From Bacteriovoracaceae bacterium UBA2428 (lineage in GTDB: Bacteria > Bdellovibrionota > UBA2428): 5,415 nt of DNA. The stretch spans positions 43,967 through 49,381 of the forward strand of contig DDRA01000071.1 of NCBI GenBank assembly GCA_002343545.1, read 5' to 3'. Position 1 is the first letter of the stretch. Each line of letters starts with the position of its first letter. The notes beneath the pieces are model-generated. The model did not search any database. It had not been told where the DNA came from and was given only the letters and a program-made list of their open reading frames with translations. Positions 1 to 5,017 of this stretch are shown here, piece after piece. The translations under genes were made by a program, and so were the position numbers.

Positions 1-3
1 ACT

Positions 4-22
4 CCGCCCGTATCGCGGGCGG
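4..22 (-). terminator. Candidate terminator hairpin downstream of the lipoprotein gene
   Basis: A perfect 7-bp GC-rich inverted repeat (CCGCCCG at 4-10, CGGGCGG at 16-22, 5-nt loop) lies 26 bp beyond the stop codon of the minus-strand lipoprotein gene. The U-tract needed for a classic intrinsic terminator would fall left of base 1, outside the window, so it cannot be checked. A competing stem is possible between 7-12 (CCCGTA) and 29-34 (TACGGG). It could equally be a transcript-end stabiliser or a chance GC-rich palindrome. Confidence 0.35.
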
Positions 23-48
23 CGCGGGTACGGGATCAAAACTTCTGA

Positions 49-1314
49 TTATTCGAGAGTCAGCGTATCCGGCCCATCGGCGTCGCGAAGCGTGACCTCG
101 CTCGCCGTCGAGCAAAGGTCATCCGAGGATGCGGGGCTGCTGGCGGCGATGAAGGCCCCGCCCTCCTCGCCGTGGGCGGAACATACCAGCGTCGCGGTGG
201 CCTCGCTGCCTTCGGCCGAACGCGTAAGCGTCAGACCGACCTTGCCGGCCCAGCTTTTCGTCGTGATGACGTCGCCTTCGACCGTCGCCGAGTTCGCGTA
301 GATCGATTTGTTATCGACGGGCAACTGGTTGGATCCGGCCAAGACCGTCGTCATGATCGACAGGGGGGCCTTCGTGGTATCGCTACCGTCATAATAGATC
401 TCCGCGCGAATCTTGAAGTTTCCGAGACCGTTGGAGCCCGTGGGTTCGAGCAGGTAGGTTTCCACCTTGGTCGCCGCCGACGCCGAATGCGGCGAAGGAA
501 CCATCCGCACCATCGGAACATAGAAGCCCGAGGTCGCGTCGTTGAGGGTGGAAGAAGCTCCGGCGCTCAGGGCCTTGACCGCGCCGTCCATATTGAAGGC
601 GAGATCAAGCTTGTAGCTGCCACCCGCCTCGACCGTGAAGGGCGTCAGGAAGCGGAAATTGGTGTTGGCGTTGGTAATGTAGACGAGGGCCTCTTCCGCC
701 CCGCTGCCGCAGGCCAAGCTCGTCACTCGCGTATAGTAAGGTTGGCTGGTGGATTCGGCCGCGCCCGTGGGCTTGGTGCACAGCGCGCCCGATTTCGCCT
801 TCATCTTCACCCAAGGATGGGTTTCGACGATGCCATAATTGTATTCACCGGGCTCGAACTCGATTTCCTTCGAAAGCGCCGCGCGATCCGTGGCGGAAAG
901 GATATCGTAGAACTTGCCTTCGCCCGCCGCCTCCATCACCGTTCGTTCGGACGCCGAGGGACCTTCGGTCCCATGGTAGGTATCCGAGGTATTCGAATAG
1001 ATCGTCACGCAGCCTTCCGCGTTCGAGTAACCAGATCCGCTCACCGTCAAAGACTTACAGATCTTGATCTCGCGAAAATACATTTTGAAACTCTGAAGGC
1101 CCTCGCCCGCCACCGAGGTCGCGATTCCGAGATCGGTGTAGGTGCCCGAAAAAGCCGTCAGTCCGGTCGAGAAGAGTGAATTCTGAGCGCTGACCGCCGT
1201 CGAAAGGAAGGACAGATTCACGGTCGCCCCTCCGCCGCCGGACCCGCTCCCTCCGCATCCAGCCAAAGCCACGAGAAGCCCCGAAGCGAGACCAAGTGAA
1301 CCATACTTAAGCAT
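49..1314 (-). CDS. Putative outer-membrane lipoprotein of unknown function (421 aa)
   Basis: The N-terminus is a lipoprotein signal peptide: a short basic start (MLKYG), a hydrophobic core (residues 7-18) and a lipobox L17-A18-G19-C20. Cys20 would be the lipidated residue. The next residue is Gly, not Asp, so by the Lol rule the protein should be sorted to the outer membrane. A flexible Gly/Ser linker follows (21-29), then a soluble, beta-rich, Ser/Thr/Ala-rich body with no transmembrane segment. Besides Cys20 there are six cysteines: 86/102, 179/202 and 378/401. Their spacing suggests three local disulfides, consistent with export. A segment at about 153-172 (EPGEYNYGIVETHPWVKMKA) is the most distinctive stretch. 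The ATG at 1314 has a good Shine-Dalgarno sequence (GGGAG at 1326-1322, 7-nt spacer). The gene stands alone, divergent from the gene at 1515. I do not recognise the family. Gene and lipoprotein calls are firm, function unknown. Confidence 0.88.
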   Translation of the reverse strand: MLKYGSLGLASGLLVALAGCGGSGSGGGGATVNLSFLSTAVSAQNSLFSTGLTAFSGTYTDLGIATSVAGEGLQSFKMYFREIKICKSLTVSGSGYSNAEGCVTIYSNTSDTYHGTEGPSASERTVMEAAGEGKFYDILSATDRAALSKEIEFEPGEYNYGIVETHPWVKMKAKSGALCTKPTGAAESTSQPYYTRVTSLACGSGAEEALVYITNANTNFRFLTPFTVEAGGSYKLDLAFNMDGAVKALSAGASSTLNDATSGFYVPMVRMVPSPHSASAATKVETYLLEPTGSNGLGNFKIRAEIYYDGSDTTKAPLSIMTTVLAGSNQLPVDNKSIYANSATVEGDVITTKSWAGKVGLTLTRSAEGSEATATLVCSAHGEEGGAFIAASSPASSDDLCSTASEVTLRDADGPDTLTLE

Positions 1315-1514
1315 TTTTCATCTCCCTCTTTTAAAATGGACCGCTCATCACGATATCGGCATCCGGAAAGTACCGGAAGCCCTCATTAAATTTTTACTTT
1401 GTATTGGCGCATCATAAAGGTGAGCCAGTCTGTAGATTTTTACTTGCGCATGTCGCCTTTTGCCCCGTAAGACTGGTTGGAGTTTTCGTGGACCTCATCT
1501 CATAAGGAGACTCG
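1315..1514. promoter_or_regulatory. Divergent intergenic region with presumed promoters for both flanking genes
   Basis: This 200-bp spacer separates two genes transcribed outward and must hold the start signals for both. It is visibly more AT-rich than its flanks, especially 1385-1445. On the minus strand the best -10-like hexamers are TTTAAT (1390-1385) and TATGAT (1416-1411), neither with a good -35. On the plus strand TTGCGC (1444-1449) followed by TAAGAC (1468-1473) is a poor match. No sigma-70 promoter can be assigned with confidence. Possible operator elements are an 8-bp palindrome CGATATCG (1351-1358), CCGGAA repeated at 1363 and 1373 (one helical turn apart), and the split direct repeat listed separately. 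Ribosome-binding sites sit at both ends: GGGAG at 1326-1322 (minus) and AAGGAG at 1504-1509 (plus). Confidence 0.5.
1390..1451 (+). repeat. Split direct repeat in the divergent promoter region
   Basis: The 10-mer ATTTTTACTT occurs at 1390-1399 and again at 1436-1445, and the hexamer GCGCAT follows each copy. In the second copy the two parts are contiguous (1436-1451, 16 bp). In the first they are separated by 7 bp (TGTATTG), so it spans 1390-1412. The copies start 46 bp apart on the same strand. Two matching blocks in the same order in a promoter region are unlikely by chance in this GC-rich sequence. A regulator binding site, or a duplication that later gained or lost bases, are both possible. 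Confidence 0.55.
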
Positions 1515-2207
1515 ATGGGACTTCTGAGCGGCCACCGAGCCTGCACCCTCCAAGAGCACGACGAGTACATCGCCCGCCTAGGCGAATACGCGGCCGCCCT
1601 TCGGCGATACGTCCCGACGCTCCGTCTCCGCGACGAAAATCAGCCTTCGCCCTTTTGGGCGGCCTCCCCCTCCCGTCGCCGCAAGGTTCTCGATTCTCTC
1701 CGTCGGTCGCGCGACGTCGAAAACTCCATCGCCCAATCCGGTGAAGACCCCCACGATGCGCGGGTCTTCGTTCGACACGTCCTCCGGATCTTCGAAGCCG
1801 AAGTTCCGGACGGCTTCACGGGGGGAATCGACCCGACCGACGTCGTCGAGTGCTACGACCGAAACTACTGCCAGTTTCTCCGAAACCTGCGCTTCTTCGA
1901 AGTCACTTCCTTCACCCTAGAGCAGCTCTATTTCGGCAACTTCATGGAGCTCACCAAGCGCCCCCGCTTCGTCGTCCTGCTCATCCTTAAAGAGTCCGCG
2001 CGACGTCTCATCATGGGCGCCAACCAAATCATGGAGTGGAAAGTCCCGACCCACCGAATCCAGGAGGTCAATACGCCCGGACTCTACGAAATACAGATCT
2101 CCATGAAGCGCATCGCGAAAGTCATCGACCGGGAGCGCGAAATCGGGTTCATGACCCACAACCACAGCGAACGGATCGCTTCGTCGGACGACCCTCATGC
2201 TAGGTAA
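1515..2207 (+). CDS. Hypothetical protein of unknown family, coupled to an XRE regulator (230 aa)
   Basis: The ATG at 1515 is backed by a strong Shine-Dalgarno sequence, AAGGAG at 1504-1509, 5 nt away. The product looks cytoplasmic: no signal peptide or membrane helix, and rich in Arg and Asp/Glu. The N-terminal third (about 12-75) looks helical and basic, with SPSRRRKVLDSLRRSR at 51-66. The central part (about 82-165) is better folded in appearance: a helix around 83-95, an aromatic-rich segment at 114-143 (CYDRNYCQ, then RFFEVTSFTLEQLYFGNF), and a hydrophobic VVLLIL run at 153-158. The aromatic segment faintly recalls PAS-type sensor domains, but this is only an impression. No catalytic motif was found; in particular there is no HExxH that would make it an ImmA/IrrE-type protease partner. 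It overlaps the following XRE gene by 11 bp, which suggests co-translation and a shared role, perhaps sensing a signal for the regulator. Function unknown. Confidence 0.8.
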   Translation: MGLLSGHRACTLQEHDEYIARLGEYAAALRRYVPTLRLRDENQPSPFWAASPSRRRKVLDSLRRSRDVENSIAQSGEDPHDARVFVRHVLRIFEAEVPDGFTGGIDPTDVVECYDRNYCQFLRNLRFFEVTSFTLEQLYFGNFMELTKRPRFVVLLILKESARRLIMGANQIMEWKVPTHRIQEVNTPGLYEIQISMKRIAKVIDREREIGFMTHNHSERIASSDDPHAR

Positions 2208-2469
2208 AGTTCTGCGCATTTACCGCGAAGCGAGCGGCCTCACCCAAAAAGAACTCGCCCTCGAGCTCGGTTACGAAAGCCCGCAGTTCATTTCGGACTG
2301 GGAACGCGAAAAATCCCAACCCCCGATGAACAAGGTCATTCAGCTCGCGCGCCTTCTCAAAGTGGACGACTCCGAACTCGTGCGCTGGATGATCGAGGAC
2401 GCCAAGCAACAGGTCGAAGCCACCCTCACCCGTAACTACGATCGGGAGCGCAGTCGAAAGAAAGCCTGA
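2197..2469 (+). CDS. XRE-family (HTH_3) DNA-binding regulator (90 aa)
   Basis: Residues 4-61 form a classical Cro/C1-type five-helix domain. The helix-turn-helix covers about L15-W35: T16-Q17-K18-E19-L20 begins the first helix, G25 lies at the turn, and SPQFISDWERGKSQP-like residues 28-42 (here EREKSQP) form the recognition helix and its exit. The conserved pattern LARLLKVDDSEL (50-61) closes the domain. The remaining about 30 residues are charged and probably helical, ending in a basic tail (RERSRKKA), so no separate effector domain is present. It probably dimerises on a short palindrome. The ATG at 2197 lies inside the end of the upstream gene (11-bp overlap, different frame) and has no clear Shine-Dalgarno sequence, pointing to translational coupling. 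Targets are unknown; the promoter region at 1315-1514 is the obvious candidate for autoregulation. An antitoxin-like role is possible but not supported by a recognisable toxin. Confidence 0.9.
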   Translation: MLGKVLRIYREASGLTQKELALELGYESPQFISDWEREKSQPPMNKVIQLARLLKVDDSELVRWMIEDAKQQVEATLTRNYDRERSRKKA

Positions 2470-2481
2470 ACCGCGCCCTTA

Positions 2482-2510
2482 GGTGCAATTCCGTTTATCT
2501 GGGCTATCTT
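2482..2510 (+). promoter_or_regulatory. Weak candidate promoter for the DUF1003 gene, possibly near-leaderless
   Basis: The 51-bp gap upstream of the start codon has a -10-like TATCTT at 2505-2510 and a poor -35-like GTGCAA at 2483-2488 (16-bp spacer). Transcription would then begin near 2517, only a few bases before the ATG at 2521. That would agree with the missing Shine-Dalgarno sequence. The hexamers match the consensus poorly, and read-through from the XRE gene is equally possible. Confidence 0.2.
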
Positions 2511-2520
2511 CAACGACAGC

Positions 2521-3249
2521 ATGACTTCCCGCCTCTCATCGCCCTCCCCGACGGCCCACTGCGGCGTTTGCGGAGGCAACGTCCACGCCCGGGAGCTCTT
2601 TCCCGGCGCTAGCCTTCGGCCGGCCCTGCTCCCCTTCGTGCGCGATCGAGCGCCCGAGTGGAAGCCCGAGGACGGCCTCTGCCTGTCGTGCCTGAATCGA
2701 GTCCGCGCGGACTTCGTCGAACAAAGCCTCTTCGCCGAAAAGAAGGAACTTACGGAAGCCGAGAAAGAAGTGCTCGAAGCGCTGCGCAAGCACGAGCCCG
2801 TCTCGACGCCACCGGAAAGCATCGAAGAAAACTCGGACTTTGGCGCCCGGCTTTCGGATCGGATCGCGAGCGTGGGCGGAAGCTGGACCTTCATCATCGG
2901 ATTCAGCCTCGTCCTCGTCGCGTGGATTCTCGCCAACACCTTCGTCATGGCGAAGGACGCGGCGTTCGACCCCTACCCGTACATTCTCCTGAACCTCGTG
3001 CTTTCCTGCCTGGCCGCCCTCCAGGCCCCCATCATCATGATGAGCCAGAACCGGCAGGCCCAAAAGGACCGGCTCCAAGCCGAAGCGGACTACAAAACGA
3101 ACCTCAAAGCGGAACTCGAGATTCGCCATCTCCACATTAAGATCGACCAACTCGTCTCGCACCAATGGCACAAGCTCCTCGAGATCCAGCAGGTCCAGAG
3201 GGATCTCATGGAGGATTCGGTACGCCTCTCGAAAGGGAAGAAGACGTGA
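2521..3249 (+). CDS. DUF1003-family membrane protein with N-terminal CxxC pairs (242 aa)
   Basis: The C-terminal part (about 104-230) matches my knowledge of the DUF1003 family: an entry helix FGARLSDRIASVGGSWTFII (107-126), a first membrane helix at about 122-141, a short loop with DPYPYILLN (150-158), a second membrane helix at about 152-174 ending in QAPIIMMSQNRQ, and a long charged helix (about 176-230) including LHIKIDQL, probably coiled-coil and cytoplasmic. The N-terminal part has two cysteine pairs, C14-x2-C17 and C54-x2-C57, which look like a small zinc-ribbon or rubredoxin-like knuckle, followed by an acidic helix (about 75-92). The biochemical function of DUF1003 is not established. 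ATG 2521 is the only plausible start, because the frame is closed by the TGA at 2467-2469. There is no clear Shine-Dalgarno sequence. It follows the XRE gene by 51 bp on the same strand and may have its own promoter. It converges on the lipoprotein gene at 3255. Confidence 0.88.
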   Translation: MTSRLSSPSPTAHCGVCGGNVHARELFPGASLRPALLPFVRDRAPEWKPEDGLCLSCLNRVRADFVEQSLFAEKKELTEAEKEVLEALRKHEPVSTPPESIEENSDFGARLSDRIASVGGSWTFIIGFSLVLVAWILANTFVMAKDAAFDPYPYILLNLVLSCLAALQAPIIMMSQNRQAQKDRLQAEADYKTNLKAELEIRHLHIKIDQLVSHQWHKLLEIQQVQRDLMEDSVRLSKGKKT

Positions 3250-3254
3250 GCGTG

Positions 3255-3653
3255 TCAGCGATTTTCTTTATCGTCGGACGGTAACGCCGCCCTCGCCGAA
3301 GGAAGGCGAGAATGGATGACGTCGGCGGGAAGAATGGTCGCCGCGACCGGAGGGGGCGGCTTCGCCCCCGGCAACCGGTGCCGCGTCCGCTTCCCGTCTT
3401 CCGTCAAGACGATCACCTCGGCGCCACGTTCGACGGCTTTCCGGAAGAGTTCCTCTCTCCGCTCGTCGGCGAAGTAGACAGGGCCGGCGGCCAAGTCCTG
3501 GTCGGCCCGGATCGTCCCCACGAAGGATTCTCGCTCCGCGGTCAGCCCTTCATACTTCTTCTTCGCGCGCTCGATCTGCTCCGACAGGGGACGAGGGCCA
3601 CGGCTGGCGCAAGCGGCAACGAAGAAGGGAAAGACCAGCCAAACTCGCTTCAT
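3255..3653 (-). CDS. Small putative outer-membrane lipoprotein (132 aa)
   Basis: The chosen start, ATG at 3653-3651, gives a clean lipoprotein signal: MKRVW, hydrophobic LVFPFFVAA and lipobox V12-A13-A14-C15. Position +2 is Ala, so outer-membrane retention is expected. After the signal come a charged, probably coiled-coil helix (about 23-50, LSEQIERAKKKYEGLTAERE), a small mixed region containing GPVYFADERREELFRKAVE (57-75) and AEVIVLTEDG (78-87), a proline-rich stretch PGAKPPPP (95-102) and a polar C-terminal tail. The only cysteine is the lipidated one. The frame is open much further upstream (to about 4025), but that would overlap the OmpA-domain gene by some 370 bp and lose the signal peptide. 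The start overlaps the upstream stop as ATGA and has GGGAG 5 nt before it. It is probably made with the OmpA-domain protein and acts with it in the envelope. Family not recognised. Confidence 0.82.
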   Translation of the reverse strand: MKRVWLVFPFFVAACASRGPRPLSEQIERAKKKYEGLTAERESFVGTIRADQDLAAGPVYFADERREELFRKAVERGAEVIVLTEDGKRTRHRLPGAKPPPPVAATILPADVIHSRLPSARAALPSDDKENR

Positions 3654-5017
3654 GGTTGCTCCCGACAAAGGCGTTCCCGCTTCAGGTGGGCGACGACCGC
3701 CACTCGCCGTGATTTCACGCGACTCTCGAGTGGATCCCCGGCGCCCCGCCAACCGAGTTCCATCATCGCGTCCGGAATCCCCGCCTCGCGCAACCGCTCG
3801 GCCACGCTTTCGGAACGCCGACGGGAAATCGCGGCATTCAAGTCCGCCGGCCCCTCGAAAGAGGCGTGCCCCACGATCTCGATTCTCTCGACGAGGGCCA
3901 GATTCTCCGCGAGACGCGACAAAGCCGCGGTCAAATCCGGGTGATCCTTCATTACGCCCGAATCGTTCTTGAAGAAGCGAATCGTCAGGACGTTCGTATC
4001 GCCGAAAATCTTTGGCTCTTCGCAAACCCGCGACTCCGTCTCCCGATCGACCATCACCCCGTTGAAGGACACGCGGCGGGTCTTCGTGGTCTCGACCGGA
4101 TTGATGATCTTGAGCCCCGCCGTCACGCGGTAGTCCTTGTCGAGACTGCGCGCGAGGAGACTGCCGATGCCGATCCCCGAGAAAAGGTGGACCTCCGTCG
4201 TGAGCGCCATGCCCGCCCCGACGTAGAGCTCGTTCAGCGACTGCGTGTTACTCAACTGATCGAGGCGCCAAACGCGATTGAACTCGATGTTTCCGCCGAA
4301 GCGATCGCCCAACGGAACGTAGCCGCCCAATCCCGTTAGGAGCGTATGCCGATAATCGACCTGCGTCCGGCCGTTCACGTCCGCCTCCTTGGCCGCGGGC
4401 GAAAATCGGTAGCCGAGGTTCGACACGACCTGGAAGCGGCGGAAACCCCATTCGAAAGCCGCCTTCATCCCGTAGCCCTGCCCCCGATCGGAGATGGGCG
4501 AGATCTCGATGCCGTTCATGTTGGCGCCTTGAACGAGGCCGGAGATGACGTACTTGCCCTGCGAGAGGCCGAAATTCGTGAACGGAATGAGGGCGAACCC
4601 GAAACGCTCCGCCTGCACGACCCGAAACTTGAGCTGAAGCTCGGGGTCACTGATTCCCGCGTGGGACTCGTCGTTGTTGTCGGCGAATCGCACGTAGTTC
4701 GCGCCGACCCCGGCCGCGAACCACGAGTTGAAATTGTACCCCGCACCGAAATTCACGGAGTAGAAGCTCTTTACGATGTCTTCCTGGGCGCCCGTGCCGA
4801 GATTCCGGATCTTCAGGGGGCTTTCCATGTAGGAAGCCCCGAGCATCAGGATGTAATCGTAGTCCCGATTCACGAGACTTTGCTTAAGGCCCGCGTCTTC
4901 GAGCTTTTCGTAAGTGAGCGAGTGGGAACGCTGAAGCTGAAAATAGTTGATGGCCGCCGCGGGCCGAGAGGCCACGGCCGCGAGCAAGCAGAGCGGGACG
5001 ATACGAGACATCTTCAT
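3650..5017 (-). CDS. Outer-membrane beta-barrel protein with C-terminal OmpA-like domain (455 aa)
   Basis: A Sec signal peptide (residues 1-22, core IVPLCLLAAVA, cleavage likely after AAA at 20-22) leads into about 290 residues of alternating beta strands rich in Gly and aromatics (for example SVNFGAGYNFNSWFAAGVGA at 87-106 and ELYVGAGMALTTEVHLFSG at 263-281), typical of an outer-membrane barrel larger than the 8-strand barrel of E. coli OmpA. A linker (about 308-338) leads to an OmpA_C-type domain at about 340-445: LTIRFFKNDSG, IEIVGHASFEGPADLN (379-394), SRRRSESVAERL (398-409) and SRRVAVV (436-442). This domain normally binds peptidoglycan. The Asp of the usual GHTD motif is replaced by Ser386, while the partner Arg (Arg401) is kept. 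Cys332 and Cys451 flank the domain and could form a disulfide. ATG 5017 overlaps the upstream stop as ATGA; Met3 is an alternative start. It is the middle gene of a coupled three-gene unit. The barrel's specific function is unknown. Confidence 0.88.
   Translation of the reverse strand: MKMSRIVPLCLLAAVASRPAAAINYFQLQRSHSLTYEKLEDAGLKQSLVNRDYDYILMLGASYMESPLKIRNLGTGAQEDIVKSFYSVNFGAGYNFNSWFAAGVGANYVRFADNNDESHAGISDPELQLKFRVVQAERFGFALIPFTNFGLSQGKYVISGLVQGANMNGIEISPISDRGQGYGMKAAFEWGFRRFQVVSNLGYRFSPAAKEADVNGRTQVDYRHTLLTGLGGYVPLGDRFGGNIEFNRVWRLDQLSNTQSLNELYVGAGMALTTEVHLFSGIGIGSLLARSLDKDYRVTAGLKIINPVETTKTRRVSFNGVMVDRETESRVCEEPKIFGDTNVLTIRFFKNDSGVMKDHPDLTAALSRLAENLALVERIEIVGHASFEGPADLNAAISRRRSESVAERLREAGIPDAMMELGWRGAGDPLESRVKSRRVAVVAHLKRERLCREQP
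3659..3663 (-). promoter_or_regulatory. Ribosome-binding site that fixes the small lipoprotein start
   Basis: On the minus strand GGGAG (3663-3659) is followed by the 5-nt spacer CAACC and then the ATG at 3653. It lies inside the last codons of the OmpA-domain gene. Together with the ATGA overlap and the intact lipobox it favours this start over the much longer upstream frame. Confidence 0.65.

Noticed and set aside
172..1179. Long plus-strand open frame (335 codons) antisense to the lipoprotein gene
   Set aside because: The translation is Arg/Gly/His-rich low-complexity typical of the antisense frame of a GC-rich gene. The opposite strand has a signal peptide, lipobox and good ribosome-binding site.
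1397..1419. Imperfect dyad CTTT-N15-AAAG as an XRE operator
   Set aside because: Only 7 of 11 positions pair around the centre, which is weak for an AT-rich spacer. The direct repeat is the stronger signal there.
1515..2469. Classical HigBA or ImmA/XRE toxin-antitoxin or phage-repressor pair
   Set aside because: The 230-aa protein is much larger than HigB-type toxins, has no HExxH protease motif, and no phage genes are nearby. Only the gene order is suggestive.
2536..3171. Long minus-strand open frame opposite the DUF1003 gene
   Set aside because: The plus-strand product matches the DUF1003 pattern with two membrane helices; the antisense translation has no recognisable features.
3259..3273. 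CGAT/ATCG stem with T-rich loop near the convergent stops as a terminator
   Set aside because: The 4-bp stem is too short, and no T-tract follows it on either strand.
3654..4025. Upstream extension of the small lipoprotein frame (256-codon version)
   Set aside because: It would overlap the OmpA-domain coding region by about 370 bp, is Arg/Gly-rich with no signal, and buries the lipoprotein signal peptide in mid-protein. The ATG at 3653 has a ribosome-binding site.
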